IMG/VR virus record: IMGVR_UViG_3300041955_000087
Coordinates: 1 to 22,469 of that record
DNA from: a virus
Strand: one strand, 5' to 3'
DNA length: 22,469 nt
The translations under genes were made by a program, and so were the position numbers. Shown here piece by piece: positions 7,171-15,853 of this stretch. The notes under the pieces are model-generated. The model did not search any database. It was not told the DNA's origin and worked only from the letters and a program-made list of their open reading frames with translations. Position 1 is the stretch's first letter; each line of letters begins with the position of its first letter.

Positions 7171-9111
7171 TTATTCTCCGTTCCTTGATTTATCGCCAGT
7201 GACACCTTGAGCGGTAATTTTAGCCTTACTATAAGGTTTTTTTGACGCATTGATTATTGCTTTAGAAGCATTTTTTCCGAGTTCTTTATCTAAAATTAAT
7301 TTAATTTGTTTATCTATTAATTTTTCATCGGTAAGAAGTTTTGTTGCGCCTCTTGCCAAAGGAATTATAGCACCACCTGTTGTTAATGCTGAGGCTATTC
7401 CGGCACCCATTTTTGCCCAAGATCCAGTTTCAGGATTATACATTTCATTCATTACTTTAGGATTCATTTTGGCAAGGATTACTTGGTCGTCCAAAGCTTT
7501 CCTTAATGCTTCATCAGGGACTAATTCTGCTTTTTGTTTTGGGCCAAGTCCTTCCCAAGCTTTATTCATTCCTTTGACAGAAGATTCGCCTGTTTCATCA
7601 GATAAATGCCAGAATCTTAAATAATCTTTTTGTTTCGGACTTAACTTTTTGTTTAAAAGTTCTAAATCTTGAACTGCATCCATTTTAGATCCGGGCTTCA
7701 AAAAATCCTTGACTATCGTTTGATATTCTTGAAGATATGTATCATTAAGATGTTTCCTTGCTTCTGAAGATTTATCCCAAGGGCCAATGCTTTCAGCAAA
7801 ATGTCTATCTGCTTCATTCAATCTTAAAACTAAATCTTTATTCCCGCTTTTTTCTATTGCTTGTCTGATATCATCCCGAAATGCCTGGGATACACTTTTG
7901 TATCTTCTCCCACTTGTTTTATTTCCTGCTGCAAATGCTTCATCGGCCATATCTCTTATCATGGCTCTTTCTATGTTTGTTTCGTTTATTGAAGATGTTA
8001 ATCGTGATTGCTCGCCTGAAAAATGTTGGCCAAAACTTTGGGGTTTGTTTTGTCTTGAAAAATCTTCCATTTGTTTAATAAAACTTGGATCTAAATATTT
8101 CTTAAGATTGGGGGATGCATCTATTGCTTGCAATATTTTTGAAGATGCAGAAGCTACATTATCTCTTCCAACTTCAACTCCAAGCATATTGCCCATTTCA
8201 TCAATTTCTTCTCGCAATATTTGCTGATGAGCAACATCTTCAAAATGTCCTTCTTGAAATCCTCTGGCAATTTCTTTTCTTACATCAACGCCTTCACTAG
8301 GAAATTCACCACCCGCTGCTTTCATCAAATTTTCTTCAGCACGACGAGTTATCTCACCTTTGGTATTTCTTGCCCCAGCTTGATAGCCACTTCCAGGAAT
8401 ATATTTAAGAATGTTTTCATGAAGCTGGGTAAGATAAGGCTGCTCAAGTATTTGACCAAGACTTGTGCTTGTTCCTTTTGCTATGTCTTGTCTGGCTAAT
8501 ATATCGGCTTCAGGTAAATTTCCTCTAAGAAATTGTTGGCTTGCTTGAATTGCTTTAGGAAGATATTTCTCAACACCTTTTCCAATAAGCCTTCCAGCCC
8601 CTTCGCCAACTCCCGCTGTTCCACCCCCAAGAAGAGCACCACCAAGTGGATCTTCTGGATTCAATAATGCACCGACACCAGATCCGCCTAATATTGTTGC
8701 TCCAGCAGATATTGGAGACATAACTGAAGCAATCGCTGCTGCTGTGGCATAAGGTGCAATATCACTTGCAAAATCATAAGCTTCTCCTTGCCCCGTTTTT
8801 ATTGGCTGAGCTTCTAATTTTGGGCCACCCAAAAGAGATGATATTGGATTTATAACACTTCTTCCTGCATTGCTCATGGAATTAGAAAGATAGTCACCTT
8901 CGGCCAGAATACTTTGAACAGGCCATGAATAAGCAATTTTTTCCGATAAATTTTGTTCTGGAGGAAGATTTTGCTCATAAGCATTCCATGAACGATTAGC
9001 ACTTTCTTCAGAAGGAATATCATTATTAAATCTTCTATTGTATTCAGATTGAAGTGATTTCGATTTAGTTCTTCGTTCATATTCGGCTTGCAATTCTTCT
9101 GCACTATACAT
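7171..9111 (-). CDS. DNA ejection protein, P22 gp16-like by position and size
   Basis: A 646-residue protein whose ATG shares one base with the previous stop (TAATG), implying coupled translation. P22 gp16 is 609 residues and is third of the three ejection proteins, as here. The N-terminus (residues 1-60) is charged and helical. Residues ~110-180 are rich in Ala, Gly and Ser (PYATAAAIASVMSPISAGAT, GGALLGGGTAGVGEGAG), consistent with membrane association. A long helical middle follows (EEIDEMGNMLG, DMADEAFAAGNKTSGRRY). A second hydrophobic stretch (GAGIASALTTGGAIIPLARG) lies near 580-600, with a lysine-rich tail. Such proteins are packaged in the head and ejected to help carry DNA across the envelope. 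Assignment rests on order, length and composition; direct homology was not testable. Confidence 0.72.
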   Translation of the reverse strand: MYSAEELQAEYERRTKSKSLQSEYNRRFNNDIPSEESANRSWNAYEQNLPPEQNLSEKIAYSWPVQSILAEGDYLSNSMSNAGRSVINPISSLLGGPKLEAQPIKTGQGEAYDFASDIAPYATAAAIASVMSPISAGATILGGSGVGALLNPEDPLGGALLGGGTAGVGEGAGRLIGKGVEKYLPKAIQASQQFLRGNLPEADILARQDIAKGTSTSLGQILEQPYLTQLHENILKYIPGSGYQAGARNTKGEITRRAEENLMKAAGGEFPSEGVDVRKEIARGFQEGHFEDVAHQQILREEIDEMGNMLGVEVGRDNVASASSKILQAIDASPNLKKYLDPSFIKQMEDFSRQNKPQSFGQHFSGEQSRLTSSINETNIERAMIRDMADEAFAAGNKTSGRRYKSVSQAFRDDIRQAIEKSGNKDLVLRLNEADRHFAESIGPWDKSSEARKHLNDTYLQEYQTIVKDFLKPGSKMDAVQDLELLNKKLSPKQKDYLRFWHLSDETGESSVKGMNKAWEGLGPKQKAELVPDEALRKALDDQVILAKMNPKVMNEMYNPETGSWAKMGAGIASALTTGGAIIPLARGATKLLTDEKLIDKQIKLILDKELGKNASKAIINASKKPYSKAKITAQGVTGDKSRNGE

Positions 9112-10349
9112 TAACGTGCTCCTTGGCCAAATTGAGCATTATATTGTTTCATAAATTCATCATCATTCAATTCCGATAAAGGAGGTTTTCCCTGCATATC
9201 CTGAGCAATAGATTGAGTTACGTTTTGATTAGTATTCCCATATTCATTGTTACCAATTCCATATTTTTCTTTTCTTTTTTGCATGTATGGGCCAGGATTT
9301 GTTGCAACATCATAATAAATTGTATTGCCTTGGCTGAGAGTATCCATGGCAAGTTTAGTACCATTTGCCCAGGCTTCTGGATCTGCACCAGACAAAACAG
9401 GTTTAACTTTAGCTAATTGATGTTCCATTTGTTGTTGCAATGAAGTTATACCGCCTTCAATACTAGCTAGTCGCAATGAACCTGCTGGAACGTCTAGTGC
9501 CAATATATACGCCGCAATTAATTCTTCTCGTTGTTTTTGATTTTTTCCTGTCATCAAATCTTTGATGTAGGACGGTGAAACACCAGTCAAATCAGAAACA
9601 ATACCTTTATAAGGCTTTCTCCATTCTGTCGTTTTCTCATTTAAAAATTCTAATTCCGCATCTGTTCCTGATCTTTTTGCTGTTTGAGTTAACAAAGCTG
9701 TTCCAGGAGGGTAGTAACCATTGAATGTTGCAAGTTTCTCAGGTGATATACCTTTTTCTCTGGCCAAATCTTGCAATGTTCTTCCAGAAGTGAATGCATT
9801 TTGTGCCGTTTCCGGATCATATCCCATCTGACTCGCAACAGCCAATTCATGTTCACGAAACTTTACGGGCATTCTTCCCCAGTTTCTTTCATCGACATTA
9901 GTCTTAGAACCTATGGATGCATGAACTGCTTTTTCAATAATATCAGCCCTTTCATTCATGCCCATTTTTCTAAGTCTATCAGCTTCACGTAACTGTGATG
10001 CCGGATCACTACCAATACTAGGACCTTGCTCAAACTGTTGATTGCTTCTTTTGGCTTGCGCAATTCTAGCATCTATCTCACTCTGCAATTCTGGGCGACG
10101 CATTTGTGCTTCAATAGCCTTTATTTCTGCATCATTCTTGGCATTTTGGCCCCACCATTGTGACTCGGCTTGATTTTTTTGATTCGCTAATGCTTTTTGA
10201 ATCAATTCTTCTTCTTTTGTAGGCACAACATAAGGCTGTAACATTTCAGTTTCTTCATTAGCCAATTGTTTTTCACGATTTTGACGCAAACCTAATTCGG
10301 CAGATATCATATCTCCAATTGGGTCTACTACTCCAAATCTTTGAGCCAT
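9111..10349 (-). CDS. DNA ejection protein, P22 gp20-like by position and size
   Basis: A 412-residue protein with GAGGATATTAAG before ATG and a TAATG junction to the next gene. The first ~110 residues are charged and Gln/Glu-rich, with likely coiled coil (REKQLANEETEML, EIDARIAQAKRSNQQFEQG). Near 190-210 there is a helix-turn stretch, LQDLAREKGISPEKLATFNG, which looks vaguely like a LysM or small helical repeat; I do not claim that domain. The C-terminal part stays helical and polar with no membrane segment. P22 gp20 (471 residues) lies between gp7 and gp16, matching this place. Role inferred: virion protein released ahead of the DNA. Confidence 0.68.
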   Translation of the reverse strand: MAQRFGVVDPIGDMISAELGLRQNREKQLANEETEMLQPYVVPTKEEELIQKALANQKNQAESQWWGQNAKNDAEIKAIEAQMRRPELQSEIDARIAQAKRSNQQFEQGPSIGSDPASQLREADRLRKMGMNERADIIEKAVHASIGSKTNVDERNWGRMPVKFREHELAVASQMGYDPETAQNAFTSGRTLQDLAREKGISPEKLATFNGYYPPGTALLTQTAKRSGTDAELEFLNEKTTEWRKPYKGIVSDLTGVSPSYIKDLMTGKNQKQREELIAAYILALDVPAGSLRLASIEGGITSLQQQMEHQLAKVKPVLSGADPEAWANGTKLAMDTLSQGNTIYYDVATNPGPYMQKRKEKYGIGNNEYGNTNQNVTQSIAQDMQGKPPLSELNDDEFMKQYNAQFGQGAR

Positions 10350-10364
10350 CTTAATATCCTCGAA

Positions 10365-11012
10365 TCAAATCCAATTGCCCAATGTTTGTCCACCATACGA
10401 ACCAAGAAGAGCACCAGCAGGCCCACCAAATACTGCCCCTACACCCCCCAGACCAGCCGTTAAAGCACCTTGCCAGCCACCTTGCTCCTTACCCATCGCC
10501 AAAGACTTACCCAGCGCTTTCATCATCGATTCGTATTGAGAGCTAGACAAATCTGCTTGAGAACCATAAACATTACCAAGTCCTGAAGTCAACGAATTAG
10601 TTGCATTCAACCCACCCGTGTATAAATCCTGAGTTCCACTTAAACCTTTATTATATAAATCCGAATTTGCGTCGTAATAATTCCAGTAATCCTGATTAGT
10701 CAATCCTTGAGCTGTACGACCTGCTTGCTGCTGATGCGATTGCGTTCCCAATGCACCACCCATAGCCGCTGCTGAATTGACCCCATTCATGGCAGAATCA
10801 TATTGATATTGATATCCAGGAGATTGCTCATATCCACCACCTAACAATTCCTGCATCGCCTGAGGATTGTTTAATAAAATTTGATACTGTTCCTCAAGCG
10901 TAGGAATAGAACGCTGTCCAGCCTCAACATACGGCGAATAATATTGCTTGTACATGTCTGCACTTTTATCCAGCCATTCTGAAGCCTCATTTCCCGCAAA
11001 AGGATTCCACAT
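10365..11012 (-). CDS. DNA ejection protein, P22 gp7-like by position and size
   Basis: A 215-residue protein with AAGGACAATATT before ATG. It has the feel of the common small podovirus ejection protein: YKQYYSPYVEAGQRSIPTLE, then SPGYQYQYDSAMNGVNSAAA, Q-rich and aromatic repeats (NQDYWNYYDANSDLYNKGL), and a C-terminal Gly/Ala segment (ALTAGLGGVGAVFGGPAGAL) that could insert in a membrane. P22 gp7 is 229 residues and is the first of three ejection genes, as here. No signal peptide. Function is well supported by pattern and order, but no database comparison was possible. Confidence 0.74.
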   Translation of the reverse strand: MWNPFAGNEASEWLDKSADMYKQYYSPYVEAGQRSIPTLEEQYQILLNNPQAMQELLGGGYEQSPGYQYQYDSAMNGVNSAAAMGGALGTQSHQQQAGRTAQGLTNQDYWNYYDANSDLYNKGLSGTQDLYTGGLNATNSLTSGLGNVYGSQADLSSSQYESMMKALGKSLAMGKEQGGWQGALTAGLGGVGAVFGGPAGALLGSYGGQTLGNWI

Positions 11013-11022
11013 AATATTGTCC

Positions 11023-11289
11023 TTAAGTTAAAGTAAACGTCTTCCAAGTCCCATCGATATTACCCATCATGGTGTTGTCAGTCGAATTATAAACAATGGC
11101 ACCAGTAGACTTACTTGCATCGGTCAATTCTGCAATATTAGTCGCTGGCTGTTGAGGAACTACATATCCCTCATTCCCAAGATTCAATTGAACCTGGCTA
11201 ATCAAAGTATTCATAAGATTAGACCATTCAGGGGTAAAATACCCATTCTCATCCACAACCTTACTATTAGTAAAAGTAGGTATATTCAT
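11023..11289 (-). CDS. Small tail protein at the tail-needle position
   Basis: An 88-residue protein whose ATG overlaps the stop of the plug gene by 4 bases (ATGA). The first half is helical (TPEWSNLMNTLISQVQLNL) and the second half is beta-like, with the fibre-type pattern STGAIVYNSTDNTM and DGTWKTFTLT. In P22 this slot after gene 10 holds gene 26, the 233-residue trimeric tail needle, followed by gene 14. Here there is only this short protein and no gp14 candidate. It may be a reduced needle or tip, or an unrelated tail protein; the PEW-then-helix N-terminus recurs in small podovirus proteins of unknown role. Confidence 0.62.
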   Translation of the reverse strand: MNIPTFTNSKVVDENGYFTPEWSNLMNTLISQVQLNLGNEGYVVPQQPATNIAELTDASKSTGAIVYNSTDNTMMGNIDGTWKTFTLT

Positions 11290-12917
11290 AATGTTTCTCT
11301 TTCTCTCGCAGATATAACTCCATTGCTAATCGTTTTACGGAATTTGCTCCAAAATCTTAATTGCACAGTAAAGCTATTGGATATTCCCAATCCCCAGAAT
11401 ACCACTCTGTTCTTGCGATTTCCTAAGGTATTTAACTCTTTTCCATAGAATGAACCAAATGTCACACCCGCATCTTTAGAAATGGATAAATCTATTCTTG
11501 GAGCGTAATCAGGCAGCACCAGTTCAGTTTGTAAGAACACTCCCACATAGGTTGGCTCGGCCTCAGTAGTAATAACTTGACCGCCCTCAGTCGTGATATA
11601 ACGTTGAGGCATTGACTTCCAATACGGATCCATCCCCTGCTCCATGATAAAACTAAGAGAATTGGCAATAAATTGACTGGAATCCGCTTGCTCAGCCGTG
11701 TTGCATATGCGAATACACGGAATCATCTTCGCCTGTGACATCGGAATAGCCCCAGGTGGAGTATAATCATATTGGGTAAGCAATATATCAAACTCATATA
11801 TATTGCCATCATTTAGGGAAACAAAATAATAAACATTATTGTAAAAAGCCACAGAATGAATAATGGAATAATTCATATTTTCATCGGTGACATAAAAGAA
11901 ATCTTTTGTGTTGAAATCATATAACAGTGAAAAGTTATCACGTGGGTCAAAGAATGTGATTTGATAAAAAACATGTCCACCCAATTTATAAAAGAATGCT
12001 GTAGACGATTGCGGTGCGACCACTTCAGCTAGTTTGAAGTCAATACCATCGTTTGATATACGTTCAAAGGGGCCACCAGCACTCACCAAAATGGCTGGGC
12101 CTGCTTTTTCATTCACGCCAAGGAAAGCCACGTACTCATCCATTGTGGCGATAGTATTTGAACTGATGCAGCCATAATCGATGGAAACAGAACTTTGTCT
12201 CTGGTAAGGAAACAATTGCGCGCCAATATCGTTAAACAGTTCGGTTACGTTTTGACCGAAAACATAAATTAATGAGCCTTTACCTGGCGCACGAAGGACA
12301 GCCTCGGCAAAGTCAGGCTTTGTCTGAATGGCTCCATTCACTGATGTTGAGCCGGCACCCCAATCCCATACCAGGCCATTATTGGGCTCAGATAGGAACC
12401 ATTGGTTGGTTGAGGTATCGGGAACGATGAAGTAGCCGTCATGATAGGTGACGTAGCCAGGGATGATGGTGTTATCAGTGATTTCACTCACAGGCAGCGT
12501 AGCCTTAACAGTGACATTCGATTTCCAGTTGTAAATCCATAAATCCAAGCCATCACAAATGGATATCTGATAATTAGAATTTTCCTCAATCGTGACATCA
12601 CCAAAATATGTTCCCAGCTCAAACAAGGTTGTTTCTTCGAGCGCACCCTCAGGCCCCTGGACACGTGAGACAACATTGTCTATCACGGTCACCATGAAGC
12701 CACCACGAGATGAGGCAAATATACCCCGACCTTTACCACCAATTTTGGGGGTAATGACTACACGATAACCAGGCGTTTGAATGAGTGTGTCATCTGAGAC
12801 GAACATGTTATAAGTACGTTCAGAAGAGATTTTATGGTTACGTCCAAAAGTACATCCTCCCACAATTTTCAAAGGGACTTCAGATTTTGGGGGTGATGGT
12901 GCGGGGCGCATAGTCAT
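11286..12917 (-). CDS. Head-completion plug / packaged DNA stabilisation protein, P22 gp10-like
   Basis: A 543-residue protein with no signal peptide. The N-terminal pattern CTFGRNHKISSERTYNMFVSDD then TPGYRVV is characteristic of the P22 gp10 family (472 residues in P22). It is followed by propeller-like beta repeats: YHDGYFIVPDTSTNQWFLSE, GSLIYVFGQNVTELFNDIGA, DEYVAFLGVNEKAGPAILVS, FYNNVYYFVSLNDGNIYEF. In P22 the protein forms a ring below gp4 and keeps packaged DNA in the head. The gene lies directly after the gp4-like gene, as expected. The nearest Shine-Dalgarno-like sequence (CAGGAA) is about 17 bases before the ATG, which is long, so initiation may be weak; a second ATG lies two codons in. 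Confidence 0.82.
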   Translation of the reverse strand: MTMRPAPSPPKSEVPLKIVGGCTFGRNHKISSERTYNMFVSDDTLIQTPGYRVVITPKIGGKGRGIFASSRGGFMVTVIDNVVSRVQGPEGALEETTLFELGTYFGDVTIEENSNYQISICDGLDLWIYNWKSNVTVKATLPVSEITDNTIIPGYVTYHDGYFIVPDTSTNQWFLSEPNNGLVWDWGAGSTSVNGAIQTKPDFAEAVLRAPGKGSLIYVFGQNVTELFNDIGAQLFPYQRQSSVSIDYGCISSNTIATMDEYVAFLGVNEKAGPAILVSAGGPFERISNDGIDFKLAEVVAPQSSTAFFYKLGGHVFYQITFFDPRDNFSLLYDFNTKDFFYVTDENMNYSIIHSVAFYNNVYYFVSLNDGNIYEFDILLTQYDYTPPGAIPMSQAKMIPCIRICNTAEQADSSQFIANSLSFIMEQGMDPYWKSMPQRYITTEGGQVITTEAEPTYVGVFLQTELVLPDYAPRIDLSISKDAGVTFGSFYGKELNTLGNRKNRVVFWGLGISNSFTVQLRFWSKFRKTISNGVISARERETL

Positions 12918-12968
12918 GATTTTTACAAATTTATTCCTGTAAGTGCATTATATTCGATTAGAACTAAG

Positions 12969-13706
12969 TTAGCTAGGCTTCCTCCATCCTTTCCCATATG
13001 TGATATCTCCCCAACTAAGTCCAGCCCCCTGACTGAAATACTCCAACTTCCTAAGAGTAAAATCAAAAGGACTCAAAGTACTGACAGATTGCTCCATTTG
13101 GTCAAACGTCTTAACAACACTCAATGGAGGAGTAACAGAACGCCATTCACATAGCCATATAGCCAAACCATACTTAAGATAAGTTAAATACCATCCATCA
13201 TATATTTGGCTTAAATCTTGATTCAATCCAGTGTTGGTTAATGCAAATTTACCCGTAATTTGAAATAAGTAAGGCTGATTTGGCAAAAAGTAGACATAGA
13301 TATTACATCCACCCAATGTTCTTTCCATATGCCAGGTATAAGGAAGCGATTGAACTCCCTCAGCACGTGGATATGCAAAGTATTCTTGGCGACTTAAGTT
13401 TTCCATTTGAAAACGTACAGTCGTGGTAGATGTTTGATAAGGATTTGTTAAAAAGAAAGTGAATGTATCAATTTCTACCAAGTTTGGAATGAAATATTTT
13501 TCTTGCCCAATAACAAAATTATCCTCAAATACGTCATAGTATTGAATGAATTTCGTTTCAGAGCCTTTGATTTGCAGGAAATCATTAAGACGATCTAACC
13601 CATCGTTGATTTCATCACCGGTGGTGAACTCATAATTGCGTCCTACAATACCGCTCAGATAATATGAGTCAATAATTAGCTGACGAGTAGTGTAAGCAAC
13701 AGCCAT
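12969..13706 (-). CDS. Head-tail adaptor (tail accessory factor), P22 gp4-like
   Basis: A 245-residue protein with a strong ribosome binding site (GGAGGGAATTC before ATG). Residues 1-45 (TTRQLIIDSYYLSGIVGR, then DEINDGLDRLNDFLQIKG) match the opening of the P22 gp4 family, where helices bind the portal ring. The middle is beta-rich (QEKYFIPNLVEIDTFTFFL) and the C-terminal half helical (WYLTYLKYGLAIWLCEW, FDFTLRKLEYF). P22 gp4 is 166 residues, so this is a longer relative. It would bind the portal after DNA packaging and seat gp10. The gene follows coat and precedes plug, the P22 order. Confidence 0.8.
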   Translation of the reverse strand: MAVAYTTRQLIIDSYYLSGIVGRNYEFTTGDEINDGLDRLNDFLQIKGSETKFIQYYDVFEDNFVIGQEKYFIPNLVEIDTFTFFLTNPYQTSTTTVRFQMENLSRQEYFAYPRAEGVQSLPYTWHMERTLGGCNIYVYFLPNQPYLFQITGKFALTNTGLNQDLSQIYDGWYLTYLKYGLAIWLCEWRSVTPPLSVVKTFDQMEQSVSTLSPFDFTLRKLEYFSQGAGLSWGDITYGKGWRKPS

Positions 13707-13728
13707 GAATTCCCTCCGTTAAACCCAG

Positions 13729-13756
13729 AGTGCACCAGCCCAATTGCCGGTGCACT
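13729..13756 (-). terminator. Strong hairpin between coat and adaptor genes
   Basis: On the minus strand, AGTGCACCGGC pairs with GCTGGTGCACT (11 pairs, one G-U) around a 6-base loop. Flanking AAACC and GGTTT could extend it. It lies in the 64-base gap after the coat stop. There is no U-run after the stem, so it is a poor intrinsic terminator. It could instead act as an attenuator or as a 3' end stabiliser that lets coat be made in excess over the tail genes. The stem is seen; the role is inferred. Confidence 0.4.
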
Positions 13757-13770
13757 TCTCGCGCCCTGGT

Positions 13771-15048
13771 TTACATACCAATGCCGTTGTTTTGGGTTAA
13801 TGGGAAGAACATTGCCATGGAGTTTTGTGGAACCATGTCTTTGCCCCAAATCACGTCCCTTGTCCAACCGTAAACGTTTTGGAATGGGATAACACCATAG
13901 TACAAACGCACAGACACAGTGGTATCTTCATCGGTAGCCGTAGAGGATGGGAAAGGATAAGTACTTGGCAGCTTAGGCATAGCCACATACAAAGCATTAT
14001 CAGACACAGCACAACCCACTTTAGCTGAAGGCACAAACTGTGCAGTCATGCCCGCAACGATGTTGATTGGGATGTTCTGATTCATATTGCCAGCAGTAGC
14101 ACACAGAGCTGGGAAGATACTGGTTGTCACATGACCAGAACCATCTGATGCAGCATCAGCAGTGATTTGGATCTGAACAGGCAAGCTAGTTTGGTTGTGT
14201 CCAGTCCAGGTCAGCCAGTAAGGAACCGTAGCCCCGCCATAATTGACGAACTGTGCATGGTCATAAGCCTTGATAGCATTCACATCGCTAGTACCAGCAC
14301 CTGACCAGGTGATGGAGGTGATGTTATTACCAGTGGGGTCATTGGTTGACAACACTGTCAATACGCTAGAAGGATAAGTTGCATTACCAACAGTACCTGA
14401 GAAGTGAATTGGTAGCAAGTTAGAGCTATAGAACTCTACACCAGCCCAGTTACCAACCATCCAGCTCATAGCGTTTTCATTGTTACGCTCAAGAGTAAAT
14501 TGGTTTTGCATAGTAGAAACGATTGCAGGAATGGCTTGTAAGTCTAAATAGACTTTCAAAATCCCTGGTGCGCTAGAGTAAGAACGGAAGTTAGCAATCA
14601 TCTGAGCCAATTGCTGGGCAGAGTTGATTGGGCTTACGCCGTTACCGAAGAAACGATAAGGAATGGTTTCAAAGAGGGTTGTAACGTCTGATTCGACTTT
14701 AGAAGCCAGCTCTGCCATTGCGGCGTCGCCAAGACGTGTGGTGTATTCTTCAAGATTGTTGAATACGATTTGTTCAGCAGTACCAGCATATGACACGTTT
14801 TCTTGTTTGTTAACGGTCAATGTACGTGAGTTCTGTTGGATTTCTTGGAAGTTAACAACCAAGGAATCTTGAGACACAAAACGAGGCGGGGTTTCGTAGC
14901 TGACACTGGAGCCTAAATTGCCCGGGAAGTTTTCTGGGTCACGAAAACGAGTATTGGCCGTAGAAACGACGCAACAGTTGTTTTGGAAGATTTCCAAGTC
15001 GGCCATGTTCCAGGTCACAACTTGTTGTAAAATATTTGCAGGTACCAT
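13771..15048 (-). CDS. Major capsid (coat) protein, P22 gp5-like
   Basis: The start at 15048 is chosen because GGAG sits 8 bases before this ATG; an upstream in-frame TTG at 15072 lacks support. The product is 425 residues, close to the 430 of P22 coat. The N-terminal ~130 residues (MADLEIFQNN, RDPENFPGNLGSSVSYETPP, RTLTVNKQENVSYAG, FNNLEEYTTRLGDAAMAELA) have the pattern of the P22 coat family: N-arm, E-loop-like segment and spine helix. A later region (SVLTVLSTNDPTGNNITSI) may correspond to an inserted domain. The scaffold gene lies just upstream and the adaptor just downstream. It would form the HK97-fold procapsid shell. Confidence 0.85.
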   Translation of the reverse strand: MVPANILQQVVTWNMADLEIFQNNCCVVSTANTRFRDPENFPGNLGSSVSYETPPRFVSQDSLVVNFQEIQQNSRTLTVNKQENVSYAGTAEQIVFNNLEEYTTRLGDAAMAELASKVESDVTTLFETIPYRFFGNGVSPINSAQQLAQMIANFRSYSSAPGILKVYLDLQAIPAIVSTMQNQFTLERNNENAMSWMVGNWAGVEFYSSNLLPIHFSGTVGNATYPSSVLTVLSTNDPTGNNITSITWSGAGTSDVNAIKAYDHAQFVNYGGATVPYWLTWTGHNQTSLPVQIQITADAASDGSGHVTTSIFPALCATAGNMNQNIPINIVAGMTAQFVPSAKVGCAVSDNALYVAMPKLPSTYPFPSSTATDEDTTVSVRLYYGVIPFQNVYGWTRDVIWGKDMVPQNSMAMFFPLTQNNGIGM

Positions 15049-15109
15049 GTAAAAGTCTCCATCAACGATCAAACTTCGTTGCCGGTCTCTTACTGTCGGT
15101 TACCCTGTC

Positions 15110-15832
15110 TCAATATTTACGAAGCGCCCTAATAGCATCTTTCATTGATTTTTGAGTCATCGGAACAGTCGAACTACCGTCAACGGACGCGGTAGAGGAT
15201 TTCAACTGACTCAATGGCTTTGGCTCTTTCGTTGCTTGTGCAGTCTGTGCCTTTTCCTTATTCTTCAGGATCGAATCACTTAACTTTTTCATGGCTCGCT
15301 CAGCAGCGACACGATGACCATTCCTTAGCAAGTTTTCAATATCACTGAATTTCTCAGGATGTTGACCCATCTCATACATGCAATGCTCAGTTCCAGGTAC
15401 GCTGTTAACTAGGGCCACCATTTGGGGGCTGTTCTGGATATTAAACGCGCCTACAACTTCATCAAAATCGTCATATTCCTTGCGTCCTTCTGCCATCTTC
15501 GCTGCATACTCAGACACAATTTGTCTGGCTACGTTAGCATTAGATTGCTCTTGAGCAAGGGCTTGCACCTTGGCTGTCACTTTTTCATCGCTTCGTTTAT
15601 CAATTAAATCGATAATCTGAGCCTCTGTTAAAGTCGCCATATTTAAGGGCTGTCCAGCAGATTGCACGGTTGCTAGGGCTTCCTGTCGTCCACGCTCATA
15701 CGCGGACTCTTTGGCCTTAGTAATCAAGTAATTTGCCTTATCTTGCGTCATGTACTCTTGCGAAGCACCGGCGTTAGAAAGCCCAGCATCAGTACTAGCC
15801 TGATTCTGATTAACCAAAACTTCATTCGTCAT
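15110..15832 (-). CDS. Capsid scaffolding protein, P22 gp8-like
   Basis: A 240-residue, highly polar, mainly helical protein with GAAAGAGG before its ATG. Long helical stretches cover residues ~30-130 (YLITKAKESAYERGRQEAL, DLIDKRSDEKVTAKVQALAQ). The C-terminal ~25 residues form a basic amphipathic helix (QKSMKDAIRALRKY), the place where P22 scaffold carries its coat-binding helix-turn-helix. No enzyme motif. P22 gp8 is 303 residues. The gene is the first after the candidate promoter and leader at 15833-15984 and directly precedes coat, so it would be co-transcribed with it. It would direct procapsid assembly and then exit. Confidence 0.8.
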   Translation of the reverse strand: MTNEVLVNQNQASTDAGLSNAGASQEYMTQDKANYLITKAKESAYERGRQEALATVQSAGQPLNMATLTEAQIIDLIDKRSDEKVTAKVQALAQEQSNANVARQIVSEYAAKMAEGRKEYDDFDEVVGAFNIQNSPQMVALVNSVPGTEHCMYEMGQHPEKFSDIENLLRNGHRVAAERAMKKLSDSILKNKEKAQTAQATKEPKPLSQLKSSTASVDGSSTVPMTQKSMKDAIRALRKY

Positions 15833-15853
15833 TAAAAACCTCTTTCGACATTT

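Noticed and set aside
7787-8499. Overlapping plus-strand frames of up to 146 codons opposite the gp16-like gene
   Set aside because: Hydrophobic translations typical of the antisense of Lys/Glu-rich helical code; no start signals and no plus-strand promoter.
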